Of a stretch of DNA of 64,000 nucleotides, positions 1 to 7,657 are shown piece by piece. Every line of letters begins with the position of its first letter. Position 1 is the stretch's first letter. The translations under genes and the position numbers were made by a program. This DNA comes from a virus, in IMG/VR virus record IMGVR_UViG_3300033148_006102, positions 1-64,000 of that record; one strand, given 5' to 3'. A model generated the notes under the pieces. That model saw only the letters and a program-made list of their open reading frames with translations, did not search any database and was not told where the DNA came from.

Positions 1-1
1 G

Positions 2-106
2 AGTGAAGCTGCAGGTAATATACTGATGGTCGCGACGTTTTCTTTGCAGCGGATCTTGGAAGTGTGCATGTTGAAGGACGTGGAAAACCCTTTCGAAATC
101 CGCTAG
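2..106 (+). CDS. Tail assembly chaperone (G-like), 3' end
   Basis: Open from the window edge to a TAG; the start lies outside. About 34 residues are visible, ending NPFEIR. It lies just before a tape-measure-type gene, the usual place for the chaperone that coats the tape measure during tail tube assembly. Its last codons AAC CCT TTC contain a canonical slippery heptamer nine bases before the stop, so a fraction of ribosomes should shift into the next reading frame. The role is inferred from position and the frameshift site, not from recognisable residues. Confidence 0.6.
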   Translation, partial: SEAAGNILMVATFSLQRILEVCMLKDVENPFEIR

Positions 107-447
107 CGTGGCATCGGAGCACGCTATATCAGCGCGGATTTTACTCCGATTACGCGACAGAAGTTGAAACAGCTGAGATGGTTTATGCTGAGCAGGTCGT
201 ATTGGCACATGAGCAGCGGGCCACTATGCTGGATCTTGTGAAAGCTTCAGCACAAATAGCCGCATCTGCACGGGATCCGAAGTTGGTACGACCATTGATC
301 AATAAGCTGTTTGATATGTTTGAGCCAGGCAAGGAAGAGCAACTGGCGAAGAAGAGTGCGCAGGAAGATAAGGAACTGAGAGAGCTTGCGCGTAGAACGT
401 TCAAGGTAAGTCTTGGTGGTTCAACCTCGGTACTGAAGGTAACGTAA
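64..447 (+). CDS. Tail assembly chaperone frameshift extension (GT-like)
   Basis: This ORF has only a GTG as in-frame start, overlaps the upstream gene by 43 bases, and can be reached by a -1 slip at the CCCTTTC heptamer. Most of it is therefore probably the T part of a G-T fusion rather than a free protein. It is largely helical and charged (LVKASAQIAASARD, then a lysine/glutamate-rich stretch). It ends one base before the tape measure start. In lambda the extension contacts the tail tube protein while the G part binds the tape measure; the same role is inferred here. Independent initiation at GTG is the alternative. Confidence 0.65.
   Translation: MHVEGRGKPFRNPLAWHRSTLYQRGFYSDYATEVETAEMVYAEQVVLAHEQRATMLDLVKASAQIAASARDPKLVRPLINKLFDMFEPGKEEQLAKKSAQEDKELRELARRTFKVSLGGSTSVLKVT
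88..94 (+). other. Programmed -1 frameshift site (C CCT TTC)
   Basis: In the upstream frame the codons read AAC CCT TTC, giving X XXY YYZ with X=C, Y=T, Z=C. After a -1 slip reading resumes as CCC TTT CGA in the frame of the 127-codon downstream ORF. The zero-frame stop follows nine bases later. This matches the lambda G/GT arrangement upstream of the tape measure gene. Confidence 0.65.
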
Positions 448-448
448 T

Positions 449-3166
449 ATGGAATACGCCGAATTTAGAGAGCAGGTCAATCGGTCGGTGGATAACGCAC
501 GCCGATTTGCTCTCGAGTCACAGATGATGGCGCGTTCACAGACGTCACTGGCCGCGGTGCCAATGACGTCTGGTTCATTGCCGATGGTTGCGCCTGCACA
601 GCCGTTTGTATCGCCGCAAATGGCGATGCAGATGCAGCAGTTCATGATGCAGCCACGTGATATGTTTGCTGGTATCGGTGGCGGACGTATGAATACGCTG
701 CAGATGCTTGGCGCGTGGGCTGGTATGGACGTACGTGCGCAAGGATTCTCGCAGGCAGAAATATCAGCATATGCTGGGGATATTCTCGGTTCCAATCTTC
801 GACAGGCTGGTTACACCGGCATTCGTCAGATGTTGACTCAAGGTCCCATGTTGGCCGGTGGCGCGACCATGATGATGGCCGGCGGACCTGTTGGTGTTGG
901 GATCGGCGCAGGCCTTATGGCAGGTGGATTGGCTATGCCAGGGTTTATGCGTTGGAGCGGCTTAGACTACTTACTATCACAAGAATCATTGGCTCAAGGG
1001 ATGCATCAAGCTATCCGTGATCGTACGGCTGGTGTACAGGGCGACTATGGTTTTGGTGATGGTAGTGTGTTGATGCGAACAGTAGCCAGCGTTCGGCAAG
1101 CGGCGACAAGCGATGAAGTGCAGCGGTTTATTCGTGGCCGTCAAGGTGGTTTCTTCGGGATCGATGCTGAAGAATTCGGCAGATTGCAGCGGGCGGCAAC
1201 CTATACGATGTCGGATATCGACATTGACAAGATGGTACAAGGAGGCGGCAAGGCGGTTGTCGAGGGCATGGAGGCCATGCTGAATGCCGCAAACAATCTG
1301 AACGTCTCATTTGAAGAGATTGAGCGTATTGCGCAACAGATAGGTCAGATCGGTGGTCCCGCGCGCTTTGAACGTATTACGCAGGCCGCACGACTGCTAC
1401 GCGCACAAACAGGTTTGATGCGTTCTGTATCAACTGAGCTCTTTGCTGAAGGGGTAGGTATTGGGCGTACGACCGGTTTCGGTGGGGAAGAGACTGGTAT
1501 GGCGATGATGACTATGGCCGCACAAGTCAAGCGTCAATACGATCAAGGTCTAATCGGCATGAACCAGATGTTCGCCTTTGGCGGCCGCAATGAATCAGAA
1601 GCGGCAGCGGCCACAGCTCGAGCAATGATGCAGGCGAATGTTGCAGGTGCGCAGTCTCCGCTGGGCAGACTGTTGCTATTGAATCAAGCAAATGGAATGG
1701 GCGCCGGCGGCACCATGCTGCAACAGATGGCAGGCGGAGCCGGAGTATTAGCACGTGATCCGTATGCGATGGTACTGGCGCAAATGGATGAATCCGCATT
1801 GCGTTTGGCTGGACCGACAATGGCGTTTGACATCATGAATATGATGGAAACAATGCCGAGTCCGTTTATGGATGAACGCGCACAACGAGCTCGCTTTGGT
1901 ATGTACGCCACGCGTTTCGGCCTAGCACCTGACTTGCGGCGAGCGGGTATCATGTATGAAAACTTGCAACGTACGCGTTCGCATGTGGCTGAATTGTTGC
2001 CGAATGCGTCTGCAGAGCAAGTACGTCGGGTATCGCGTATAGCTGCAGCAACGCCGGAAGCTATGGGTTTGAGCGGGGCTAGGTTGACTCGCTTCGCCGA
2101 TTTGGTCACACAAGGTATGGATCCGGCAGTTGCTATGTTTGCGACAGATCCGTTTACGCCGTCTGGTATGCGCAGCGAGAGTGTACAGGGAATGGCCGGT
2201 TTTAAGGCGCGATTTGCTAAATCAGCGTGGATAGCGGGTGTTAGCCAAAACGGTCTTTCGGCATATATACCGGAGTCGGGTGAATGGACAAGTGTGGCAG
2301 GCGGAAGAGCGATCGGTTTGCCAGGGCTTTTTGGATTAAAAGGGGAGGCGTGGTACGAGAAGCTCGGCTCAGGGTTTAATCCTTTTGATCCAGGGGCCAT
2401 GATGGTATGGGAAGGCGGCTTCGAGGATATTTTGACTACGCCCGAACTTCAGCAGATGTTCGCAGAAGAAGCAATGAAGTTTAACGTGAGGGCACGAACG
2501 GCGGAAGGTGGTTATGAGACTGATACATTTGTAGGCCCAGGTGGCGGTGCGATAGAAAGCGCGGAAAATCTGCTGTACTATCTGAAACGCGGGAAAGTGG
2601 AGATGAATTTGGGTGGGTCTGGTTCACGCGATGAAGTGACGATGAAGATTCTTGGTCGCGTAAATGCCCGCCTGAAGCGTAGCGCCATGATGGAAGGGAT
2701 GGCGCAAGGCGTATCGGACATCGAAGGCAAGTTTGGTACCTTTGGCACGAGAATCTTAAAAGAACGCTTTGGCTTGGATACACAGGGCGCCACGCTGGAA
2801 AACCTTATGAGCCAGCTGGGCGGCTCCCAGGTACAAACTGCGTTTATGGAGCAGCTTAATCGTGGCGCGTTCAGGCCTAGTACGCTCAATCAAATGCGTA
2901 TGGCGATGCAGGCGTTTGATAAAGAGTTGATGGAGTCCATGCAGGTTGATTCGAATGGCGATGGTAAGGTCTCCGATCGCGAGTTGACGACGTACTTGAA
3001 AGGTAATATTACCAGTGATGCTTCGCGCATGGCTATGTTCGCAGGAATGGCATCGGTAGTGAATCGCGAGGCAGAGTTAGCACAACAACGTGTGGGTTTG
3101 AATGTCGATAAGATTGCTAACTGGCAGGACCCGGTAACGAAGCGAATAGCAGTAACCGTGCAATAA
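449..3166 (+). CDS. Tape measure protein with EF-hand loop
   Basis: 905 residues, placed directly after the frameshifted chaperone pair, as tape measure proteins are. The N-terminal ~80 residues are methionine/glutamine-rich. A glycine/methionine-rich hydrophobic segment follows at roughly residues 130-160. The rest is mainly helical with many GMG/AGG turns. Near the C-terminus, D834-S-N836-G-D838-G-K-V-S-D-R-E845 is a complete 12-residue EF-hand calcium loop, unusual in a tape measure. By the usual rule of about 1.5 angstrom per residue the tail would be roughly 135 nm. Function is inferred from order, size and composition; no peptidase domain was recognised. Confidence 0.65.
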   Translation: MEYAEFREQVNRSVDNARRFALESQMMARSQTSLAAVPMTSGSLPMVAPAQPFVSPQMAMQMQQFMMQPRDMFAGIGGGRMNTLQMLGAWAGMDVRAQGFSQAEISAYAGDILGSNLRQAGYTGIRQMLTQGPMLAGGATMMMAGGPVGVGIGAGLMAGGLAMPGFMRWSGLDYLLSQESLAQGMHQAIRDRTAGVQGDYGFGDGSVLMRTVASVRQAATSDEVQRFIRGRQGGFFGIDAEEFGRLQRAATYTMSDIDIDKMVQGGGKAVVEGMEAMLNAANNLNVSFEEIERIAQQIGQIGGPARFERITQAARLLRAQTGLMRSVSTELFAEGVGIGRTTGFGGEETGMAMMTMAAQVKRQYDQGLIGMNQMFAFGGRNESEAAAATARAMMQANVAGAQSPLGRLLLLNQANGMGAGGTMLQQMAGGAGVLARDPYAMVLAQMDESALRLAGPTMAFDIMNMMETMPSPFMDERAQRARFGMYATRFGLAPDLRRAGIMYENLQRTRSHVAELLPNASAEQVRRVSRIAAATPEAMGLSGARLTRFADLVTQGMDPAVAMFATDPFTPSGMRSESVQGMAGFKARFAKSAWIAGVSQNGLSAYIPESGEWTSVAGGRAIGLPGLFGLKGEAWYEKLGSGFNPFDPGAMMVWEGGFEDILTTPELQQMFAEEAMKFNVRARTAEGGYETDTFVGPGGGAIESAENLLYYLKRGKVEMNLGGSGSRDEVTMKILGRVNARLKRSAMMEGMAQGVSDIEGKFGTFGTRILKERFGLDTQGATLENLMSQLGGSQVQTAFMEQLNRGAFRPSTLNQMRMAMQAFDKELMESMQVDSNGDGKVSDRELTTYLKGNITSDASRMAMFAGMASVVNREAELAQQRVGLNVDKIANWQDPVTKRIAVTVQ

Positions 3167-3175
3167 GGATAAGGC

Positions 3176-3742
3176 ATGGAATCACCAATACTTGACGGCT
3201 TTCACAGATTTTATCAAGCATATGAGCAGGGTTTGGCAGATCCAGCTAGCGCAGATCTATCCGCATTTTCGGAGCCTGATCCATTGCACGCGCTTACGTC
3301 AGAATCGGTGAACACACGTTACGCGGAAGTTTCGGAAGCGGATGCACGTATTGAAGAGGTCACTCCATTGGCACGCGGCGCCTTCATTGACTTTTGGAGT
3401 GTGTCCAATGCGCAGGCGTTGTTTCAGAACAGGCTGGCGCGTATGGGCATGGCGCGAGAATACGTACCGAGTTACGTGACTCTGGAGCGTGAGATCTTTA
3501 CAACGCTTAACCCAGACCTTAACGCAATTGCTTCACGATTAGCTGGTATTTACAGCCGGAGCTCGGCTAGCTTACAAGAGTTGGCTGCGGCCGCGGCGCT
3601 TGCACTGGTGTCGACGGAAAGCGATCACGTTCCGAACGACTTGCGCGCGCCGACTGGTGTGGAGTTTGATACACCCAGTGCATCACGTTTACGCGCTTTC
3701 AAATTTTACATTAGCGATCTGCTTGGTCTGACGGTAATCTGA
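3176..3742 (+). CDS. Hypothetical protein downstream of tape measure
   Basis: 188 residues, start nine bases after the tape measure stop, preceded by AAGGATAAGG. The protein is soluble and mixed alpha/beta; a hydrophobic alanine-rich helix (LAAAAALALV) lies near residue 140. No family recognised. Its place between the tape measure and two membrane-anchored proteins suggests a tail role or a morphogenesis factor, but nothing in the sequence decides it. Confidence 0.5.
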   Translation: MESPILDGFHRFYQAYEQGLADPASADLSAFSEPDPLHALTSESVNTRYAEVSEADARIEEVTPLARGAFIDFWSVSNAQALFQNRLARMGMAREYVPSYVTLEREIFTTLNPDLNAIASRLAGIYSRSSASLQELAAAAALALVSTESDHVPNDLRAPTGVEFDTPSASRLRAFKFYISDLLGLTVI

Positions 3743-3769
3743 TCCCTCCTTGTGAGAATGGAGGGTCCA

Positions 3770-4162
3770 ATGAAATTATTGTCAGTGCTTTTTGTCGCAC
3801 TTCTAGCTGTGGGCTGCGGAGCCACACAGGAAACCAAAGATCTTAGTCACGAAATTCTTTCACCTGGCGGTTACGTCGATCAGCGCATGGCGGTCGACGA
3901 CAAGATCATTACAACGTACCGGGATTTGCTCGAGGCCAATAAAGAGAGCGTGCCAACACTGAAGTTGGCGGACGGCCGAGAAGTACCAACGCAAGATGTG
4001 ATCGACGCGCTCGATACTATCTTGACGACAACCCCGGCAATTCTTGAGGGCACGCATGCTGTTGACGCGTATACCCAGGCGGGAACGAACGTCGGGGATC
4101 TCGCGAAGGATATCATGGGTGATATCGACATTCTGTCCTCTGTGGGGAGCCTATTCAAATAG
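3770..4162 (+). CDS. Probable lipoprotein
   Basis: 130 residues. The ATG with GGAGGG four bases upstream was chosen over an earlier GTG because it gives a clean signal peptide: MKLL, a hydrophobic core, then A-V-G-C with Cys16 as the likely lipidated residue. The mature part is soluble and helical, ending GDIDILSSVGSLF. The next gene encodes a membrane protein and starts eight bases later, so the pair may act together at the envelope. Possibilities are an outer spanin, a superinfection-exclusion lipoprotein or an assembly factor; the sequence does not choose between them. Confidence 0.6.
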   Translation: MKLLSVLFVALLAVGCGATQETKDLSHEILSPGGYVDQRMAVDDKIITTYRDLLEANKESVPTLKLADGREVPTQDVIDALDTILTTTPAILEGTHAVDAYTQAGTNVGDLAKDIMGDIDILSSVGSLFK

Positions 4163-4170
4163 GAGAGACC

Positions 4171-4653
4171 ATGACATTGCTTACGTTCGATTGGGGCACC
4201 TTTGCAATAGGTGCTGTGCCGGCCGTTGTGGCTTTGGTCGGTGCCGTCATCGCCATTATTAAAGCCATTAAAGGTGGGAAGAAGTGGTATCAAGCCACAC
4301 TCGATGAGAAGGACAAGTTCATCGAGATTTACAAGCAGATCAGTGCTGCGATCAAGTCGGCGAAGAAAGCCAGTGACAGTGGTCAGGTGGCGCATAAACT
4401 GTTGTTGGAAAATGTGGACGAGAAGATTCTTGGCAAGCTCGACACTGAAACCAAGAAACAGCTGGATATTGCTGCCGCGCCCATTCAGGATATTGTGAAT
4501 GAAGAGTTGGCCAAGAATGGCGTGCAGGATGACGATAAGCTGAAGGTATTGGTGAATGCAGTCAACAGCGGCGCATCGGCGAACGAAGCGTGGAAGAAGT
4601 GGGTTGAGGTAGGCGGTACTGTCGCGACTACTGCTGTTAAAGTAGCCCTTTAA
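4171..4653 (+). CDS. Small membrane protein with helical tail
   Basis: 160 residues, good ribosome site (AGGAGAGACC). One transmembrane segment at about residues 10-30 (AIGAVPAVVALVGAVIAII) is followed by a lysine-rich KAIKGGKK, predicting a cytoplasmic C-terminus. The remainder is a long, charged helical region. It immediately follows a lipoprotein gene. A membrane protein with a helical domain next to a lipoprotein resembles a spanin pair in layout, but the topology predicted from the positive charges would be wrong for an inner spanin, so this is only a suggestion. Confidence 0.55.
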   Translation: MTLLTFDWGTFAIGAVPAVVALVGAVIAIIKAIKGGKKWYQATLDEKDKFIEIYKQISAAIKSAKKASDSGQVAHKLLLENVDEKILGKLDTETKKQLDIAAAPIQDIVNEELAKNGVQDDDKLKVLVNAVNSGASANEAWKKWVEVGGTVATTAVKVAL

Positions 4654-4676
4654 TTGGGACTATGTCAAAATACCAG
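4654..4676 (+). promoter_or_regulatory. 23-bp dyad element, copy 1
   Basis: Arms TTGGGA and TACCAG flank an 11-bp core with TATGTCAAAA. It starts at the TAA of the preceding gene and lies 56 bases before the next start. Four other copies of the same length and pattern lie at gene heads elsewhere in the window. Could be a phage promoter, an operator or an RNA hairpin site. Confidence 0.5.
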
Positions 4677-4705
4677 AAACGCGCTCTTGCATGGGGCGCG
4701 TTTCT
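4675..4705 (+). terminator. 10-bp hairpin, terminator or leader structure
   Basis: AGAAACGCGC pairs perfectly with GCGCGTTTCT around an 11-base loop. No long T-tract follows (TTCG), so it may be a weak terminator for the upstream membrane protein or a structured 5' leader for the next gene. It overlaps the end of the 23-bp dyad element. Confidence 0.45.
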
Positions 4706-4732
4706 TCGTATCATCTTTCGCGGAGCTGCGAC

Positions 4733-5290
4733 ATGCCAGAAAACATTGATCCGCAATATCTTGCGTTCGTACAGGAACGTTTTGTAGCCCTTGAGAGCAC
4801 ATGGGAACTGCTGTGTGCTCACAAGATCATACCAACTGAAAAGGGCGCACGGTTGGAGCGATGTAAGCTGGCATCATCGATAGCGTACCGACAGTTGGTG
4901 GAAACAGCGGAAGCGGTAGAACTTGAACCGCTTTGGGTAGATCCCGGTTCGATCGAAGAACAGGATGGTACGCTGGTATTGAAGCCAGGTATCCTCGATC
5001 GACCGGAAGGGCGATGGCTACTTGAAGTTGGTAATGCACGATTGGGTATTTGGTTTGCATACCAGCGCAGAGCATTTGATCACGAAAATCTTCAGAAGAT
5101 TACGCTAATCGGATTGCACTTTGCGCAGAAGGCGTTGGAAGTACCGACGTCTGTGTTACAGATCGTGCAGAAGGTGATGGGATACACAGACCAAGCTGAG
5201 CTCAAGGGCGGTACGGCTATGCGAGGATACTACTATCTTGAAGAGAACCAGAACGCAAACGCATTGAGGATCAGAGTCCAAGGATCATGA
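4733..5290 (+). CDS. Hypothetical virion-region protein
   Basis: 185 residues. The ATG preceded by GGAG seven bases away was chosen over an earlier ATG that falls inside the loop of a stable hairpin. Sequence is soluble, with a helical N-terminus and an aromatic middle (RWLLEVGNARLGIWFAYQ). It overlaps the next gene by four bases (ATGA). No family recognised; it belongs to a run of four overlapping genes before the tail proteins. Confidence 0.55.
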   Translation: MPENIDPQYLAFVQERFVALESTWELLCAHKIIPTEKGARLERCKLASSIAYRQLVETAEAVELEPLWVDPGSIEEQDGTLVLKPGILDRPEGRWLLEVGNARLGIWFAYQRRAFDHENLQKITLIGLHFAQKALEVPTSVLQIVQKVMGYTDQAELKGGTAMRGYYYLEENQNANALRIRVQGS

Positions 5291-5577
5291 AAAGACAGCG
5301 CGTTAAAATTTACGCAAGCAGTACCAAGGGCAGTCCGTACGTACCGGCTGTCCGATATGGAATCCAGACCGACAAAGGTGGTGTAGCTATTGTCGTGAAT
5401 GAACGCGACGACAGCTTCTTCTTGTACGAGGTGGACCGTAAAGAGGGTATGGTACACTCCGTGAGATTGACACCGGAGGTCATTACTGCTTTACTAACAG
5501 GCACTGGTGAAAAACCACAGCCTGTTACAGTTCCGATTCAGGAACTGAACTTGCCAGCGTTTCCGTGGGAGCAATGA
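5287..5577 (+). CDS. Hypothetical protein, small beta-rich
   Basis: 96 residues, start overlapping the previous stop as ATGA. Alternating beta-strand pattern with many charged residues (VKIYASSTKG, IVVNERDDSFFLYEV). No family recognised. Translationally coupled on both sides, so expression is tied to its neighbours. Confidence 0.5.
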   Translation: MKRQRVKIYASSTKGSPYVPAVRYGIQTDKGGVAIVVNERDDSFFLYEVDRKEGMVHSVRLTPEVITALLTGTGEKPQPVTVPIQELNLPAFPWEQ

Positions 5578-6188
5578 TGGAGAAGGAATTAGCTGACTTT
5601 GTAGAAAAGCGTATAGCCGCAACTGTAATGGGCAACGGCACAGTACGTATGGAGCAGCTATTGCAGTTGCATGACCATTTACCTCGCGGTTATGGCATCA
5701 TGCGGCCGGTGGCGTTTGGAGATTATCCGCACCAAGAACAGCAGATGCCCCTGATTCATTGTTGTGAGTTTTACTACACCACAGGTGTTCATGACGAGCT
5801 CGAAGCGCACATTTGGTACAGCGACGAGTATCGTGACGGATTCCATCGTGTGATGCGGATATGGTTACCGCAGTGGATACGAAATGGCCGTTCGACACTG
5901 GGTGCGCTCATGCCGTACATGAACATGGAATTGGAAATGATGCAGCCGCGTCCTTTCATTGAAATGTTTCAGAACGGTTTGGATGAGTATACGCGCATGT
6001 ATGGTAATGACGCCGTTGCTATGCAGGTTGTGGCGAAGCATTGGCAAAACAAGTATACGGAAGACGAATTGGAGTCATTCCGCGATTCTTCAAGAAACCC
6101 ACCTTCGCTGATATGGTCGGTTAAAGCGGGTTTGGATACGCTGGCGAAGGCGGCACAGGCCCCACCCAAGGAGACTCAGAATGAATGA
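5574..6188 (+). CDS. Hypothetical protein
   Basis: 204 residues. The ATG overlapping the upstream TGA was preferred to an earlier GTG. Rich in aromatic residues and methionine (HCCEFYYTTGVH, FHRVMRIWLPQW). No recognised domain. It overlaps the next start by eight bases. Likely part of the tail or head-tail joining block by position only. Confidence 0.5.
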   Translation: MMEKELADFVEKRIAATVMGNGTVRMEQLLQLHDHLPRGYGIMRPVAFGDYPHQEQQMPLIHCCEFYYTTGVHDELEAHIWYSDEYRDGFHRVMRIWLPQWIRNGRSTLGALMPYMNMELEMMQPRPFIEMFQNGLDEYTRMYGNDAVAMQVVAKHWQNKYTEDELESFRDSSRNPPSLIWSVKAGLDTLAKAAQAPPKETQNE

Positions 6189-6816
6189 GATTATCGATCC
6201 CGATACCTCGCTGAAGATATATGTTCTGCCAGAAGATTTCGAGCCCGGTAAGCAGGATTTATCGCAAGACATGGTGATTGGCACGCTGTTTACGCAGGTA
6301 TCATTGAAAGGGCCGCAACGCACGTATGGGAATCATTACGTTCTGCGCTGCACGCCCGAAAACACGGAGCAAGTGATTGGGCGCGCATCGTTTGCACCGT
6401 GGCTCAAGGAGCGCAAGAAAGTCGCCATCTTCATGATGAACGATGATTTGGCGATGTATGGCTACCTTGTAGCGACTCCGATGATGGGCGAGCAGGCCAC
6501 AACCTTCGGCGCCTACGATGTCCACAACATCATGTTGTTTACGGAACATGAAAAGGAAGAGGCCGAGAATGCTGCGAAGCGAGCTGCGCCTCCGACAATT
6601 CAGCCTGGTACCGGTCAGCCGGTTATCAAGGAACCGGCAGCAACAGTGGCGGAGGAAACGGACGATCGCAAGAAGGCCTTGAAGCTGTCGTCGCTGACCA
6701 AGCTCAAGGCTATGGCGTTTGACATGAAGATCCAGATCCCCGCGGACATCAGTAAGGATGACCTGATCGACCGCATCATCGAGGTCGAGAAAGAGGACGC
6801 TGTTAAGGCTTCATAA
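6181..6816 (+). CDS. Hypothetical protein with C-terminal SAP/Rho-N-like helix pair
   Basis: 211 residues. The N-terminal ~125 residues form a mixed fold without a known signature. A proline/alanine linker follows, then about 35 C-terminal residues (SSLTKLKAMAFDM ... ISKDDLIDRIIEVE) look like a SAP or Rho-N-type helix-extended-helix, which in known families binds DNA or RNA. The last gene of an overlapping run; the next gene is preceded by a possible promoter. Confidence 0.5.
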   Translation: MNEIIDPDTSLKIYVLPEDFEPGKQDLSQDMVIGTLFTQVSLKGPQRTYGNHYVLRCTPENTEQVIGRASFAPWLKERKKVAIFMMNDDLAMYGYLVATPMMGEQATTFGAYDVHNIMLFTEHEKEEAENAAKRAAPPTIQPGTGQPVIKEPAATVAEETDDRKKALKLSSLTKLKAMAFDMKIQIPADISKDDLIDRIIEVEKEDAVKAS

Positions 6817-6841
6817 CCTGTCCGCGCGCCAGTGACGTATC

Positions 6842-6857
6842 TATACTGGTAGTATGG
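6842..6857 (+). promoter_or_regulatory. Possible promoter with near-leaderless start
   Basis: TATACT is followed by GGTAGT and then directly by the ATG of the next gene. No Shine-Dalgarno sequence is visible. If TATACT acts as a -10 box, transcription would begin at or next to the start codon. No good -35 box. The GGTAGT resembles the leader motif seen in four other intergenic regions. Confidence 0.35.
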
Positions 6858-7657
6858 CAGGGCAGACCACATTAGGGCGCATTGCGCAGTTGAAAGAAGC
6901 CGGAGCCGCAAATGACCAGCGGTTGGGTGGTCTAGGTATTTATGACCTTCCATGGTTTCGCTTTCGCCGCTTTACAGATAAGGTCGCCGAGCTCGAAGGG
7001 CCAGCTGTTATAGTCGCATACCGGCCAGCACAAACAGAGGATCCAACACAGCTCGCAGAAGTACATGAGCTTACGCGAGACCAAATCGTGTGTGTCTTTG
7101 ACGCGTTTGTGGTAATGGGTTTCCAACGTTCAGACACAGAAAATACGGAGATCCGTCATACTTTTGGTGCGTCAAAGATCATGGCGATGAACAGAATGCC
7201 ACGATCTTATAGCTTCACGTTTCAAGTGGAATTATCCGATAACCAGCCCAATTTACGGGGTACTGTTGAGAATAACCAATTTGGCTATCCAGCTCACGGT
7301 GTGAAGGCGTGGATGCACGCGTACGATAAGTACTTTCGTGCAGCACGTTTGGGAGCGGCGCGTAATGAAGATAAGCTGGTGTTAGCAGTTTACATTCGTG
7401 ACCGCATTATTCATGGTGCCTTTGTATCGACTACTGTAACTGTCGGTGCTGATCAGCCACAAATGGGCATATGTAGCGGACTGCTGCATGTGACTTCGGA
7501 TACACGTAATTTGCGCGGTGCTCAACCTGGAGCAAGTCTGGGTACGCCTCCGTTACCGTGGTCAAGTCGTGAGCTTCGGCTCGCTTGGCGTGAGGCCACA
7601 GAGGAGGCGCGAGAAATTGCGAATGACGTGCGTCGAGCGTTGCACGGAATAAGATAA
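6854..7657 (+). CDS. Probable tail or baseplate protein
   Basis: 267 residues, ATG without a clear ribosome site. Beta-rich with a long central part (YSFTFQVELSDNQ, LVLAVYIRDRIIHGAFVSTTVTV) and an arginine-rich helical C-terminus. It overlaps the next gene by one base, and that in turn overlaps the large hub-like protein, so the three form a unit. The strand-rich middle resembles tail-tube-derived baseplate folds, but I did not recognise a family. Confidence 0.5.
   Translation: MAGQTTLGRIAQLKEAGAANDQRLGGLGIYDLPWFRFRRFTDKVAELEGPAVIVAYRPAQTEDPTQLAEVHELTRDQIVCVFDAFVVMGFQRSDTENTEIRHTFGASKIMAMNRMPRSYSFTFQVELSDNQPNLRGTVENNQFGYPAHGVKAWMHAYDKYFRAARLGAARNEDKLVLAVYIRDRIIHGAFVSTTVTVGADQPQMGICSGLLHVTSDTRNLRGAQPGASLGTPPLPWSSRELRLAWREATEEAREIANDVRRALHGIR

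Noticed and set aside
1684-2400. Long minus-strand ORF (238 codons) inside the tape measure gene
   Set aside because: No ribosome site or homology, and composition is a reverse shadow of the coding strand.
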